Of a stretch of 64,000 nucleotides of DNA, positions 48,346-55,773 are shown one piece after another; the first letter of the stretch is position 1; each line of letters opens with the position of its first letter. The DNA comes from Agromyces sp. Soil535 (GTDB taxonomy: Bacteria; Actinomycetota; Actinomycetes; Actinomycetales; Microbacteriaceae): assembly GCF_001428255.1 (NCBI RefSeq), contig NZ_LMRW01000005.1:341-64340 (forward strand). The letters run 5' to 3'. The notes beneath the pieces are model-generated. The model made no database searches. It had not been told where the DNA came from and saw only the letters and a program-made list of their open reading frames with translations. The translations under genes were made by a program, and so were the position numbers.

Positions 48346-48380
48346 CGAACGCCCCGACCGAACCTCGGCCGGGGCGTTCG
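48346..48380. terminator. strong terminator hairpin between convergent genes
   Basis: CGAACGCCCCG and CGGGGCGTTCG pair perfectly (11 bp), with an extra CCGA/TCGG pairing in the loop. It would serve the amylopullulanase and the convergent secreted-protein gene; no T-run. Confidence 0.6.
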
Positions 48381-48404
48381 CGCTCCTCGATCGTGTGCGC
48401 GAGC

Positions 48405-48836
48405 TCAGAAGGCCACGCCGCACGCGGCGAAGCTGCCGAAGATCGCGTCGCCGTACGCGTCGAACGCGTGGTCGATGCCCTTGCCGTCGATCGCATGCCA
48501 GTCGTTCGGGTTGTTCTCGGCGATGACGCCGCCCTGGCCGACGGCGCCTTTCGCCATGAGCGTGAACGAGGCGGGCGCTCCCGTAGCGGCGTACGCCGCC
48601 TTGATGCAGTCGGCCTGCTCCTGGGTGATGAGGCCGCCGTCGGCGTCGCCTTGGATCGCGTCCGCGACGACGAGCGTGAACCACGCCTGCGAGTTCGCGC
48701 CGGCGCTCGCGTCCCCCTGCTCCGAACGGCTCGGGTTGTAACACTCGTGCGCGTACGCGGCGGCGCCCGTGCCGAGAGCGAGCGCGGCAGCGAGCGCAAC
48801 CCCCGCGCCCACGTTGGTCAGTTTCCTTGAGAGCAT
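48405..48836 (-). CDS. secreted small protein, unknown
   Basis: A 143-residue product starting at ATG 48836 after a near-ideal AGGAGGAGAA ribosome-binding site. It has a Sec signal peptide (hydrophobic VALAAALALGTGAAA, cleavage near AYA-HE) and a mature part with three cysteines (HECYNP, ADCIKAAY, AACGVAF). I recognise no family. The strong ribosome-binding site suggests high expression. Confidence 0.65.
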   Translation of the reverse strand: MLSRKLTNVGAGVALAAALALGTGAAAYAHECYNPSRSEQGDASAGANSQAWFTLVVADAIQGDADGGLITQEQADCIKAAYAATGAPASFTLMAKGAVGQGGVIAENNPNDWHAIDGKGIDHAFDAYGDAIFGSFAACGVAF

Positions 48837-48938
48837 GTTCTTCTCCTCCTCGATCGGGTTCGACGTGGGCCGGGGATCCGACACACGTGCCCCACCCTGC
48901 CCGGGTTCAGGATCTCGCCACATCCGTGCTGGCCCTCA

Positions 48939-48972
48939 TTCGAGAACACGGGCTTCGCCGCTCCTCAACCCG
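48939..48972. repeat. REP-like element, family A, overlapping the menC end
   Basis: attcgagaacacgg...cgctcctcaaccc, a diverged copy. Its CTCAACCC end contains, on the minus strand, the TGA stop codon of menC. Confidence 0.5.
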
Positions 48973-49975
48973 CAGAAGCCTCGGAGAGGGCGGCGTGCAC
49001 CCGCCCGAGGCGCTCGAACCACCAGTCGGTCCGATCGGCATCGGCGGCGTACCGGTCGAGCAGCTCCGGATCGGGCAGCACCCGGCGAACCGGGATCGCG
49101 CCGTCTTCGGGCACGAGCGGCGCGTGCGTGACATCCGCCGCAAGCAGCGCGGCGGTGCCGAGGCCGCAGTCGTAGTCGAGCTCGGGCACGGACGCCGCGA
49201 GCATGGCGCCCATCGCGAGGCCGACGCTCGTGTCGAGGGCACTCGAGACCACGACGGGCAGGCCGGCGTCCGCGATGATGCCCAACGCGCGCCGGATGCC
49301 GCCGAGCGGTTGCGCCTTGATCACGAGCAGGTCGGCGGCGCCCGCCTCCGCCACGGCGAGCGGGTCCTCGGCCCGTCGCACGCTCTCGTCGGCGGCGATC
49401 GGGATGCCCATGTACTTCGTGCGCCGCCGGATCTCGGCAAGCTCCTCGATCGAGGCGCAGGGCTGCTCCACGTACTCGAGGTCGAACGGCGCGAGCGCGT
49501 GGATCGCGTGCTCGGCCTCGTCGACGTTCCACCCGCCGTTGGCGTCGACTCGGATGCGCCCCTCTGGGCCGAGCGCCTCGCGCACGGCGCGCACGCGCGC
49601 GACATCTGCGGAGAGGGTCTCGTCGCCGCCCGCGACCTTCACCTTCGCGGTGCGGCAACCGGGGAACCGCGCGAGCACCGCGCGCACGCTGTCGGGGTCG
49701 ACCGCCGGCACCGTGGCGTTCACGGGGATCCGGTCGCGGAGCGCGGGCGGCGGCGCGTTCCAGCCGAAGTCGATCGCCGCGGCCAGCCAGGCGGATGCCT
49801 CGTGGTCGTCGTACTCGACGAAGGGCGAGAACTCCGTCCATCCCTCCGGCCCCTCGAGGAGCATCGCCTCGCGCACGTCGATCCCGCGGAACCGCGTCAC
49901 GAGGGGGAGCACCACCACTCGTGCCGTGGACAGCAGGTCGTCGAGGGTCGGCAGGGGCGCGGCGTCGTCGGTCAC
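48965..49975 (-). CDS. menC: o-succinylbenzoate synthase
   Basis: Enolase-superfamily enzyme that dehydrates SHCHC to o-succinylbenzoate in menaquinone synthesis; 336 residues. The KVKVAGG lysine, RVDANGGW and EQP metal ligands, AADES and the second catalytic lysine in LLVIKAQPLGG are visible. GTG 49975 is preferred over the upstream in-frame ATG (50008) because a CACGAT hexamer ends 6 nt before it. The TGA stop lies within a REP-like word (GGGTTGAGGAG), so the C-terminus may have been reshaped by repeat insertion. Confidence 0.9.
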   Translation of the reverse strand: MTDDAAPLPTLDDLLSTARVVVLPLVTRFRGIDVREAMLLEGPEGWTEFSPFVEYDDHEASAWLAAAIDFGWNAPPPALRDRIPVNATVPAVDPDSVRAVLARFPGCRTAKVKVAGGDETLSADVARVRAVREALGPEGRIRVDANGGWNVDEAEHAIHALAPFDLEYVEQPCASIEELAEIRRRTKYMGIPIAADESVRRAEDPLAVAEAGAADLLVIKAQPLGGIRRALGIIADAGLPVVVSSALDTSVGLAMGAMLAASVPELDYDCGLGTAALLAADVTHAPLVPEDGAIPVRRVLPDPELLDRYAADADRTDWWFERLGRVHAALSEASAG

Positions 49976-49981
49976 CCTCCC

Positions 49982-49987
49982 ATCGTG
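49982..49987 (-). promoter_or_regulatory. -10-like CACGAT before menC
   Basis: On the minus strand CACGAT (one base off TACGAT) ends 6 nt before GTG 49975. Confidence 0.3.
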
Positions 49988-50206
49988 GCATCGACGGGCC
50001 CGCAGCATCCGGTCGTGGCCCGAGTCGTCGCAGAATGCATGAAGATCCGGCCGATGGGTGCCGTGGGGACGGCAAGGCGCGGATGATCATGCGGAATCGG
50101 ATGCCGCGTGCCATGGCCGCGCGAGTCTCGCCGCTGAACGACGGGCAGTGGCGTACGGGCCCTCGTGAGACGCGCTCTGTTAGTGTGGGCCGACCTGGAG
50201 GTGCGC

Positions 50207-50422
50207 ATGCCGGATGATCTCGACTCGCTGGGCGTCGAGGCCACGGAAGTGCGACGCGACTCGCCCGGACGCAACGTGACCATCGCCGTGATCGGGCTCG
50301 TGCTCGTGGTGGCGGCGCTGATCCCGCTCACGTACGGTGCGATCTGGGTCGGCTCGATGGTGTACGCGGGTCTCGTGTCGTTCCTCACCGGCGGGCCGGC
50401 GCCCGAGCCGCCCGTCACCTGA
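50207..50422 (+). CDS. small single-pass membrane protein, unknown
   Basis: A 71-residue product with an acidic N-terminus (MPDDLDSLGVEATEV), one or two hydrophobic segments (about 24-60, VTIAVIGLVLVVAALIPLTYG) and a Pro/Glu-rich tail. ATG 50207 has GGAGG 7 nt upstream, and a TAGTGT hexamer lies at 50181-50186. It lies between menC and menB on the menB strand. Function unknown. Confidence 0.55.
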   Translation: MPDDLDSLGVEATEVRRDSPGRNVTIAVIGLVLVVAALIPLTYGAIWVGSMVYAGLVSFLTGGPAPEPPVT

Positions 50423-50457
50423 GCCGCGGTGCCGTGAGCCCGTGCCGTCCCCGGGAA

Positions 50458-50463
50458 TAGGCT
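50458..50463 (+). promoter_or_regulatory. -10 TAGGCT, leaderless-type promoter
   Basis: Ends 6 nt before the ATG of menB at 50470. Confidence 0.5.
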
Positions 50464-50469
50464 GGGGGC

Positions 50470-51429
50470 ATGTCGCGCGAGGTCTCGGAGCTGTTCGATG
50501 CGAGCGAGTGGACGGATGCCGCATCCGGCGCCTCCCGACCTGGCGGAACCGGCATCGGCGGTTTCACCGACATCACGTACCACCACTCGCTCGACGGCCG
50601 CATCGCGCGCATCGCGTTCGACCGGCCCGAGGTGCGCAACGCGTTCCGCCCGCACACCGTCGACGAGCTCTACCGGGCCCTCGAGGACGCACGAACGAAC
50701 CCGCGCATCGGCGTGGTCCTGCTCACCGGCAACGGTCCGAGTGAGAAGGACGGCGGCTGGGCGTTCTGCTCGGGCGGCGACCAGCGCATCCGAGGCCGCG
50801 ATGGATACAAGTACTCCGACGCCGAGACCGGGCTCATCGATGGCGCGGCCGGCGCGCACGGCGGTCACGCGGCGGTCGGGCGCCTGCACATCCTCGAGGT
50901 GCAGCGACTCATCCGGTTCATGCCGAAGGTCGTCATCGCGGTCGTGCCTGGCTGGGCTGCGGGCGGCGGCCATTCGCTGCACGTCGTCTGCGACCTCACC
51001 ATCGCGAGTCGGGAGCACGGCCGCTTCAAGCAGACCGATGCCGACGTCGGCTCGTTCGACGCCGGCTACGGCTCCGCGTACTTCGCCCGCCAGATCGGGC
51101 AGAAGTTCGCTCGTGAGGTGTTCTTCCTCGCCGAGGAGTACTCGGCCGAGCGCGCCTACGAGATGGGTGCCGTCAACCGGGTCGTGCCGCACGCCGACCT
51201 CGAGCGCGAGGCGATCGGCATGGCGCGCACGATCCTCACGAAGTCGCCGACGGCGATCCGCATGCTGAAGTTCGCGTTCAACGCCGTCGACGATGGCATG
51301 GTGGGCCAGCAGGTGTTCGCAGGCGAGGCGACTCGGCTCGCGTACGGCACCGACGAAGCCGTCGAGGGTCGCGACGCGTTCCTCGAGAAGCGCGATCCCG
51401 ACTGGGGCCCGTACCCGTGGCACTACTGA
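50470..51429 (+). CDS. menB: 1,4-dihydroxy-2-naphthoyl-CoA synthase
   Basis: Crotonase-fold enzyme closing the naphthoquinone ring from o-succinylbenzoyl-CoA; 319 residues. Family features: ITYHHSLDGRIARIAFDRPEVRNAFRP, the oxyanion region AFCSGGDQRIRG, VVPGWAAGGGHSLHVVCDLTIAS and the aspartate/serine/tyrosine-bearing TDADVGSFDAGYGSAY of MenB. The C-terminus DWGPYPWHY is as expected. menE follows after 13 nt. Confidence 0.95.
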   Translation: MSREVSELFDASEWTDAASGASRPGGTGIGGFTDITYHHSLDGRIARIAFDRPEVRNAFRPHTVDELYRALEDARTNPRIGVVLLTGNGPSEKDGGWAFCSGGDQRIRGRDGYKYSDAETGLIDGAAGAHGGHAAVGRLHILEVQRLIRFMPKVVIAVVPGWAAGGGHSLHVVCDLTIASREHGRFKQTDADVGSFDAGYGSAYFARQIGQKFAREVFFLAEEYSAERAYEMGAVNRVVPHADLEREAIGMARTILTKSPTAIRMLKFAFNAVDDGMVGQQVFAGEATRLAYGTDEAVEGRDAFLEKRDPDWGPYPWHY

Positions 51430-51442
51430 GCCGGGACGCGCG

Positions 51443-52618
51443 ATGAAACCGCTCATGCGGGTTTCGACGGCGGATGTCGCGGGCCTCACGTTCGCCCTCC
51501 GCCGCGCGCTCGGCGGCGGGCCCGCCGTGTGGCCGACCGCCGCCGAAGCGCCGGGTTTCGTCACCCCCGCGGAGGCGCCGGCAGAGGTCGGCGACGACAT
51601 CGCGCTCGTCGTCGAGACGAGCGGGTCGACGGATGCCCCGAAGCGCGTGCTGCTCTCGGCCGCCGCCCTTCGCGCGAGCGCCGAGGCGACCGCCGCCGCG
51701 CTCAGCGGGCCCGGGCAGTGGCTCCTCGCGCTGCCGACGCACTACATCGCCGGCGCGCAGGTGCTCGTGCGGTCGATCGTCGCGGGCACCGAGCCCGTGG
51801 TGCTCGACGGGGACGGCTTCGATCCCGTGGCGTTCGCCGAGGCATCCGCTCGGCTCGATCGGTTGCGGCCGCGCTACACGTCGCTCGTGCCCGTGCAACT
51901 CGCCCGACTCGTGGAGGCCGCGCGCACCGACCCTCGCGTCGCCGAGGCGCTGCACCGGTTCGATCGGATCCTGCTCGGCGGCCAGGCAGCGGCGCCGTCG
52001 CTCATCGTCGCCGCCGACGCGCTCGGCGCGCGCATCACGCGCACGTACGGCTCCAGCGAGACCGCCGGCGGCTGCGTCTACGACGGTCGCGCGCTCGACG
52101 GGGTGCGCGTGCGCATCGCCGACGGCGTCGTCGAGCTGTCGGGTCCCATGCTCGCCGACGGCTACCTCGACGACCCCGAGCGCACTGCCGCAGCCTTCCC
52201 GACCGACGCCGACGGCACGCGCTGGTACCGCACGGGCGACCGCGGCGCACTCGCTCACGACGGCACGCTGCGCATCACCGGCAGGGCCGACGACGTCATC
52301 ATCTCCGGCGGCGTGAAGGTCCAGCTCGGCGAGGTCGAACGGGCGATCCGGAAGATGCCCGGCTTCGCCGAGGCCGTCGTCGTGCGCATGCCCGATCCCG
52401 AATGGGGCGAGCGGGCTGCGGTGGTGGCACCGCGCACGGATGCCGCCGCGGCATCCGCTGCCCTCGCGACCCTCGCCGCGGCGACCGACGCTGCGGGGCT
52501 CATGCCCGCCGCCCGGCCCGTGCGCCTCGAGGTCGTCGACCGGATGCCGCTGCTCGCGTCGGGCAAGCCCGACCGCCGAGCACTCGAGGCGCGAGTGCTC
52601 GGCGGCGGGACGGCGTAG
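51443..52618 (+). CDS. menE: o-succinylbenzoate--CoA ligase
   Basis: Acyl-adenylate-forming ligase that activates o-succinylbenzoate for MenB. It has 391 residues, shorter than E. coli MenE but usual for actinobacteria. The AMP-binding P-loop is VVETSGSTDAPKRVLLS, followed by RTYGSSETAGG, YRTGDRG and a C-terminal lysine in SGKPDRRAL. ATG 51443 is 13 nt after menB, indicating co-transcription. Confidence 0.93.
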   Translation: MKPLMRVSTADVAGLTFALRRALGGGPAVWPTAAEAPGFVTPAEAPAEVGDDIALVVETSGSTDAPKRVLLSAAALRASAEATAAALSGPGQWLLALPTHYIAGAQVLVRSIVAGTEPVVLDGDGFDPVAFAEASARLDRLRPRYTSLVPVQLARLVEAARTDPRVAEALHRFDRILLGGQAAAPSLIVAADALGARITRTYGSSETAGGCVYDGRALDGVRVRIADGVVELSGPMLADGYLDDPERTAAAFPTDADGTRWYRTGDRGALAHDGTLRITGRADDVIISGGVKVQLGEVERAIRKMPGFAEAVVVRMPDPEWGERAAVVAPRTDAAAASAALATLAAATDAAGLMPAARPVRLEVVDRMPLLASGKPDRRALEARVLGGGTA

Positions 52619-52622
52619 CGGG

Positions 52623-54107
52623 TCAGGGCACGGGCGCCGGGGCGGCGTCGGCAAGCACCTCCGCGTCGGCCTCGGCGATCCGGCGGGCCTCCTCGAGGTG
52701 TGCCTGCACCTTGCCGCGGCTCGGCAGAAGGAGGCTCGCGAGCGCGGCGATCGCGAATCCGGCGACGGCAACCCACACCGAGGCCTGGAGGGCGGTGACC
52801 AGATGCTCGCGGCTCCAGTCGTCGCCGATGACCGAGAAGAACACGGTCGTCGAGATCGCGACGCCGGCTGCCGCACCGAGCTGTTGGAACGTGCTGTAGG
52901 CGCCGGATGCCGCACCCGCATCGGCGACCGGCACGGTCGCGAGCGCGACGTCCACGAGCGGGATGACGAGCAGCGCGAGGCCCACGCCCGAGACCAGCAT
53001 CGGCCAGACCGCCGCCCAGCCGCTGAACTCGGCACCGGTCTCGGCGACGATCGCGAACACCCACAGCAGGCCGGCGCCGAGGAGCGCCGCGCCCAGGGTG
53101 ACGAGGTACTTCCCGACACGGGCCACGAGCGGGATGACGACTCCCGTGCCGACCAGCGCGCCGAGGCTGAAGGCGAGCAGGTTGAGGCCGGCGGTGAGCG
53201 CGTCGAAGCCGAGTCCCACCTGCAGGTAGATGATGAACGGCAGCGTGAACGCGTTGAGCGACCCTTGGAACGTGGCCTGGGTCACGATGCCGGCCGAGAA
53301 GCCGCGGTCGGCGAAGAGCGGCATGGGCAGCAGGGCCGAGCCGTCGCGGCGCATCCGCCGGCGCGAGTAGGCGATGAACACCCCGAGCAGCACCGCCCCG
53401 ATCGCCACGGGGATCCACAGCCAGGCCGGCCAGCCGAGCGACTGGCCCTCCACGAGCGGCACCATGAACGCGAGCACGATGGCGCTCAGCAGCACGACGC
53501 CCACGAGGTCGAGGCGCAGCGGCCGCTCGGATCGGGTCTCGGGCACGAATCGCGCGGCGAGCACGAAGATGACGATGCCCACCGGGATGTTGATGAGGAA
53601 GACGGTGCGCCAGCCGAGCCCCCAGAGGTCGGCGTCGATGAGCCAGCCGCCGAGCACCGGCCCGAGCACGGCGGCGAGCCCGGTGACGCCGCCGATGAGG
53701 CCGTACATCGGAGCACGCTCGCGCGGACTGAACAGCGCCTGCACCGACGCGAGCAGCTGCGGCACCATGAGCGCCGCGAACAGCCCCTGTGCGATGCGGG
53801 TCGCCACGAGCGCCTCGGCCGACCACGCGGCGGCGGCTGCGGCGGACGCGAGGGTGAACCCCGCGATGCCGATGAGGAACACGCGTCGTCGCCCGAACAG
53901 GTCGCCCAATCGACCGCCGGTGATCAGCGCGACCGCGAACGCGAGCATGTAGCCGCTCACGATCCACTCGAGCTGCGCCTCGGATGCCCCGAGGTCGGCG
54001 CCGATCGACGGCAACGCGACCTGCACGATCGTGACGTCGAGGAGGTCCATGAACGAGGCGAACAGGAGAATACCGATGGCGAGGCCTCGGCGCGGGATGG
54101 TGGTCAT
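52623..54107 (-). CDS. MFS multidrug transporter, DHA2-type
   Basis: Proton-driven drug/metabolite exporter; 494 residues with 13-14 predicted helices. Conserved segments: DLLDVTIVQVALPSI in helix 1, GGRLGDLFGRRRVFLIG after helix 2, and motif C-like GLAAVLGPVLGGWLI. ATG 54107 has AGGACGACGAGG upstream; the longer reading from 54176 would run through the operator region. Divergent from a MarR-family gene, a classical regulator-exporter pair. Confidence 0.9.
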   Translation of the reverse strand: MTTIPRRGLAIGILLFASFMDLLDVTIVQVALPSIGADLGASEAQLEWIVSGYMLAFAVALITGGRLGDLFGRRRVFLIGIAGFTLASAAAAAAWSAEALVATRIAQGLFAALMVPQLLASVQALFSPRERAPMYGLIGGVTGLAAVLGPVLGGWLIDADLWGLGWRTVFLINIPVGIVIFVLAARFVPETRSERPLRLDLVGVVLLSAIVLAFMVPLVEGQSLGWPAWLWIPVAIGAVLLGVFIAYSRRRMRRDGSALLPMPLFADRGFSAGIVTQATFQGSLNAFTLPFIIYLQVGLGFDALTAGLNLLAFSLGALVGTGVVIPLVARVGKYLVTLGAALLGAGLLWVFAIVAETGAEFSGWAAVWPMLVSGVGLALLVIPLVDVALATVPVADAGAASGAYSTFQQLGAAAGVAISTTVFFSVIGDDWSREHLVTALQASVWVAVAGFAIAALASLLLPSRGKVQAHLEEARRIAEADAEVLADAAPAPVP

Positions 54108-54146
54108 CCTCGTCGTCCTTTCGTATGCTGAGTATTGTCTCCAAGA

Positions 54147-54176
54147 CGGGATAGTCCCGGAGTGGGATAATCCCAC
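54147..54176. promoter_or_regulatory. tandem operator palindromes between MFS and marR-type genes
   Basis: CGGGATAGTCCCG (54147-54159) and GTGGGATAATCCCAC (54162-54176, 7-bp perfect arms) lie side by side. A further CGGGAATAAT half-site follows. They are the likely binding sites of the divergent MarR-type protein and would cover both promoters. Confidence 0.65.
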
Positions 54177-54196
54177 AACGGGAATAATAGGGAGTC

Positions 54197-54649
54197 ATGT
54201 CGCAGATGTCAAGCAAGGCCGAGGTCACCGGACGCATCGTCGGGCTGATGCAGCTCGTGATCGCGTCGTCGGTCATGACCAACGAGCGCATCGCCAGGTC
54301 GCTCGGACTGAACGTCGTCGATATGCAGGCGCTCGGCTACATCGCCCGCGGCGGACCGATGACGGCGGGGGAGGTGAGCCAGCAGACCGAGCTGCCGACG
54401 AGCACGACCACGCGCGTGCTCGACCGCCTCGAGAAGCTGGGGTTCATCGAGCGCTCCACGGATCCGAACGACCGCAGGCGGGTGGTCGTGCGCGCGCGAC
54501 CCGAGATGCTGGCCGGTGCGGGTCGCGGTGGGCAGGACGACCCGTACGCCAGCATCCTCGCCGGCATGCGGCGGGTGCACGAGGGGTTCACCGTCGACGA
54601 GCTCGAAATCGTCGCGCGCTACCTCGACGCGATGAAGGACGTGCGCTGA
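54197..54649 (+). CDS. MarR-family transcriptional regulator
   Basis: A 150-residue winged-helix repressor with helix-turn-helix MTAGEVSQQTELPTSTTTRVLDRLEKLGFI and wing DPNDRRRVVVRARPE. It lies divergent from the MFS transporter, with two palindromes between them. I infer ligand-relieved repression of the exporter and of itself. Confidence 0.88.
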   Translation: MSQMSSKAEVTGRIVGLMQLVIASSVMTNERIARSLGLNVVDMQALGYIARGGPMTAGEVSQQTELPTSTTTRVLDRLEKLGFIERSTDPNDRRRVVVRARPEMLAGAGRGGQDDPYASILAGMRRVHEGFTVDELEIVARYLDAMKDVR

Positions 54650-54657
54650 CGCTTCGC

Positions 54658-54692
54658 GGGTTGAGGAGCGGCCGCGGGGCGCATCTCGAAAC
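54658..54692. repeat. REP-like element, family A
   Basis: gggttgaggagc-ggccgc-ggggcgcatctcgaaac, located 8 bp after the marR-type stop and 34 bp before menA. Confidence 0.6.
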
Positions 54693-54714
54693 GCACCGTC
54701 ATAGCGTCGCGAAC

Positions 54715-54720
54715 TAGCAT
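54715..54720 (+). promoter_or_regulatory. -10 TAGCAT, leaderless-type promoter
   Basis: Ends 6 nt before the GTG start of menA at 54727. Confidence 0.5.
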
Positions 54721-54726
54721 GTCGAT

Positions 54727-55719
54727 GTGGCACGCCCGAAACCCCAGCGAATGAACCCCGACGACGTCCGGAACCGCGGAACGCATGGACGCTCGGGCAA
54801 CCCTGCCAAGGCGGCGAACGGACCGACCGCGGCGCGCGGTCCTGCGACCGCCGCCGACTGGGTGGCGGGGGCGCGGTTGCGCACCCTGCCGCTGGCGATC
54901 GCCCCGGTCGCGCTCGGCACGGGAGCGGGCGTGGTCGCGATCGCCGACGGCCCGTGGCATCCGGCCCGCGCCCTGCTCGCCCTGGTCGTGGCGCTGGCGC
55001 TGCAGATCGCGGTGAACTACGCCAACGACTACTCCGACGGCGTGCGCGGCACCGACGACCACCGGGTCGGGCCGGCCAGGCTGACCGGGTCGGGCGCCGC
55101 GAAGCCGCGCCACGTGCTCGCGGTGGCCCTCAGCTTCTTCGTGCTCGCCGCACTCGCCGGCCTCCCCCTCGTGATCGTGACCCAGCAGTGGTGGCTGCTC
55201 GCGGTCGGCGCAGCCGCCATCGTCGCGGCCTGGTTCTACACGGGTGGGAAGCATCCGTACGGCTACTACGGACTCGGCGAGCTCTTCGTCTTCGTGTTCT
55301 TCGGGCTCGTGGCCACCGCCGGGTCGGCGTACGTGCAGGCGCTCACCGTGAACCTCGAGGCGTGGCTCGGCGGTGTCGGCGTGGGCCTGCTCGCCTGCGC
55401 GGTGCTCATGGCCAACAACCTCCGCGACGTCGCGCAGGATAAAGCGGCCGGCAAGCGCACGCTCGCGGTGCTCGTCGGACCGCTCGCGGGCCGCATCCTG
55501 TTCGCGGTGTTCATGCTCGTGCCGTTCGCGATCGCCGTGTTCTTCGCCCTGCTGTACCCGACGGCCTGGCTGGTGCTGTTCGCGTTGCTGCTCGCGCTGC
55601 CGGCGTGCGTCATCGTGCTGTGGTCGAGGACGGCGCGGGAGCTCCTGCTCGCGCTGCAACTCGCGAGCTTCACGGCGCTCGCCTACGGCGTCGGGCTCGG
55701 GCTCGCGTTCGCGCTCTAG
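54727..55719 (+). CDS. menA: 1,4-dihydroxy-2-naphthoate polyprenyltransferase
   Basis: UbiA-family membrane prenyltransferase that attaches the isoprenoid tail; 330 residues with about eight helices after a charged 40-residue N-terminus. Both Asp-rich motifs are present: NYANDYSDGVRGTDD and ANNLRDVAQDKAAGKRT. The substrate tail is probably made by the polyprenyl diphosphate synthase starting at the window edge. Confidence 0.93.
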   Translation: MARPKPQRMNPDDVRNRGTHGRSGNPAKAANGPTAARGPATAADWVAGARLRTLPLAIAPVALGTGAGVVAIADGPWHPARALLALVVALALQIAVNYANDYSDGVRGTDDHRVGPARLTGSGAAKPRHVLAVALSFFVLAALAGLPLVIVTQQWWLLAVGAAAIVAAWFYTGGKHPYGYYGLGELFVFVFFGLVATAGSAYVQALTVNLEAWLGGVGVGLLACAVLMANNLRDVAQDKAAGKRTLAVLVGPLAGRILFAVFMLVPFAIAVFFALLYPTAWLVLFALLLALPACVIVLWSRTARELLLALQLASFTALAYGVGLGLAFAL

Positions 55720-55761
55720 ATTCCGTCTCGCTGCCTACCACGTAAAGGGCACGGGTCGTCT

Positions 55762-55767
55762 TACTCT
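55762..55767 (+). promoter_or_regulatory. -10 TACTCT, leaderless-type promoter
   Basis: Ends 6 nt before the GTG start of the unknown gene at 55774. Confidence 0.45.
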
Positions 55768-55773
55768 GAGGGC

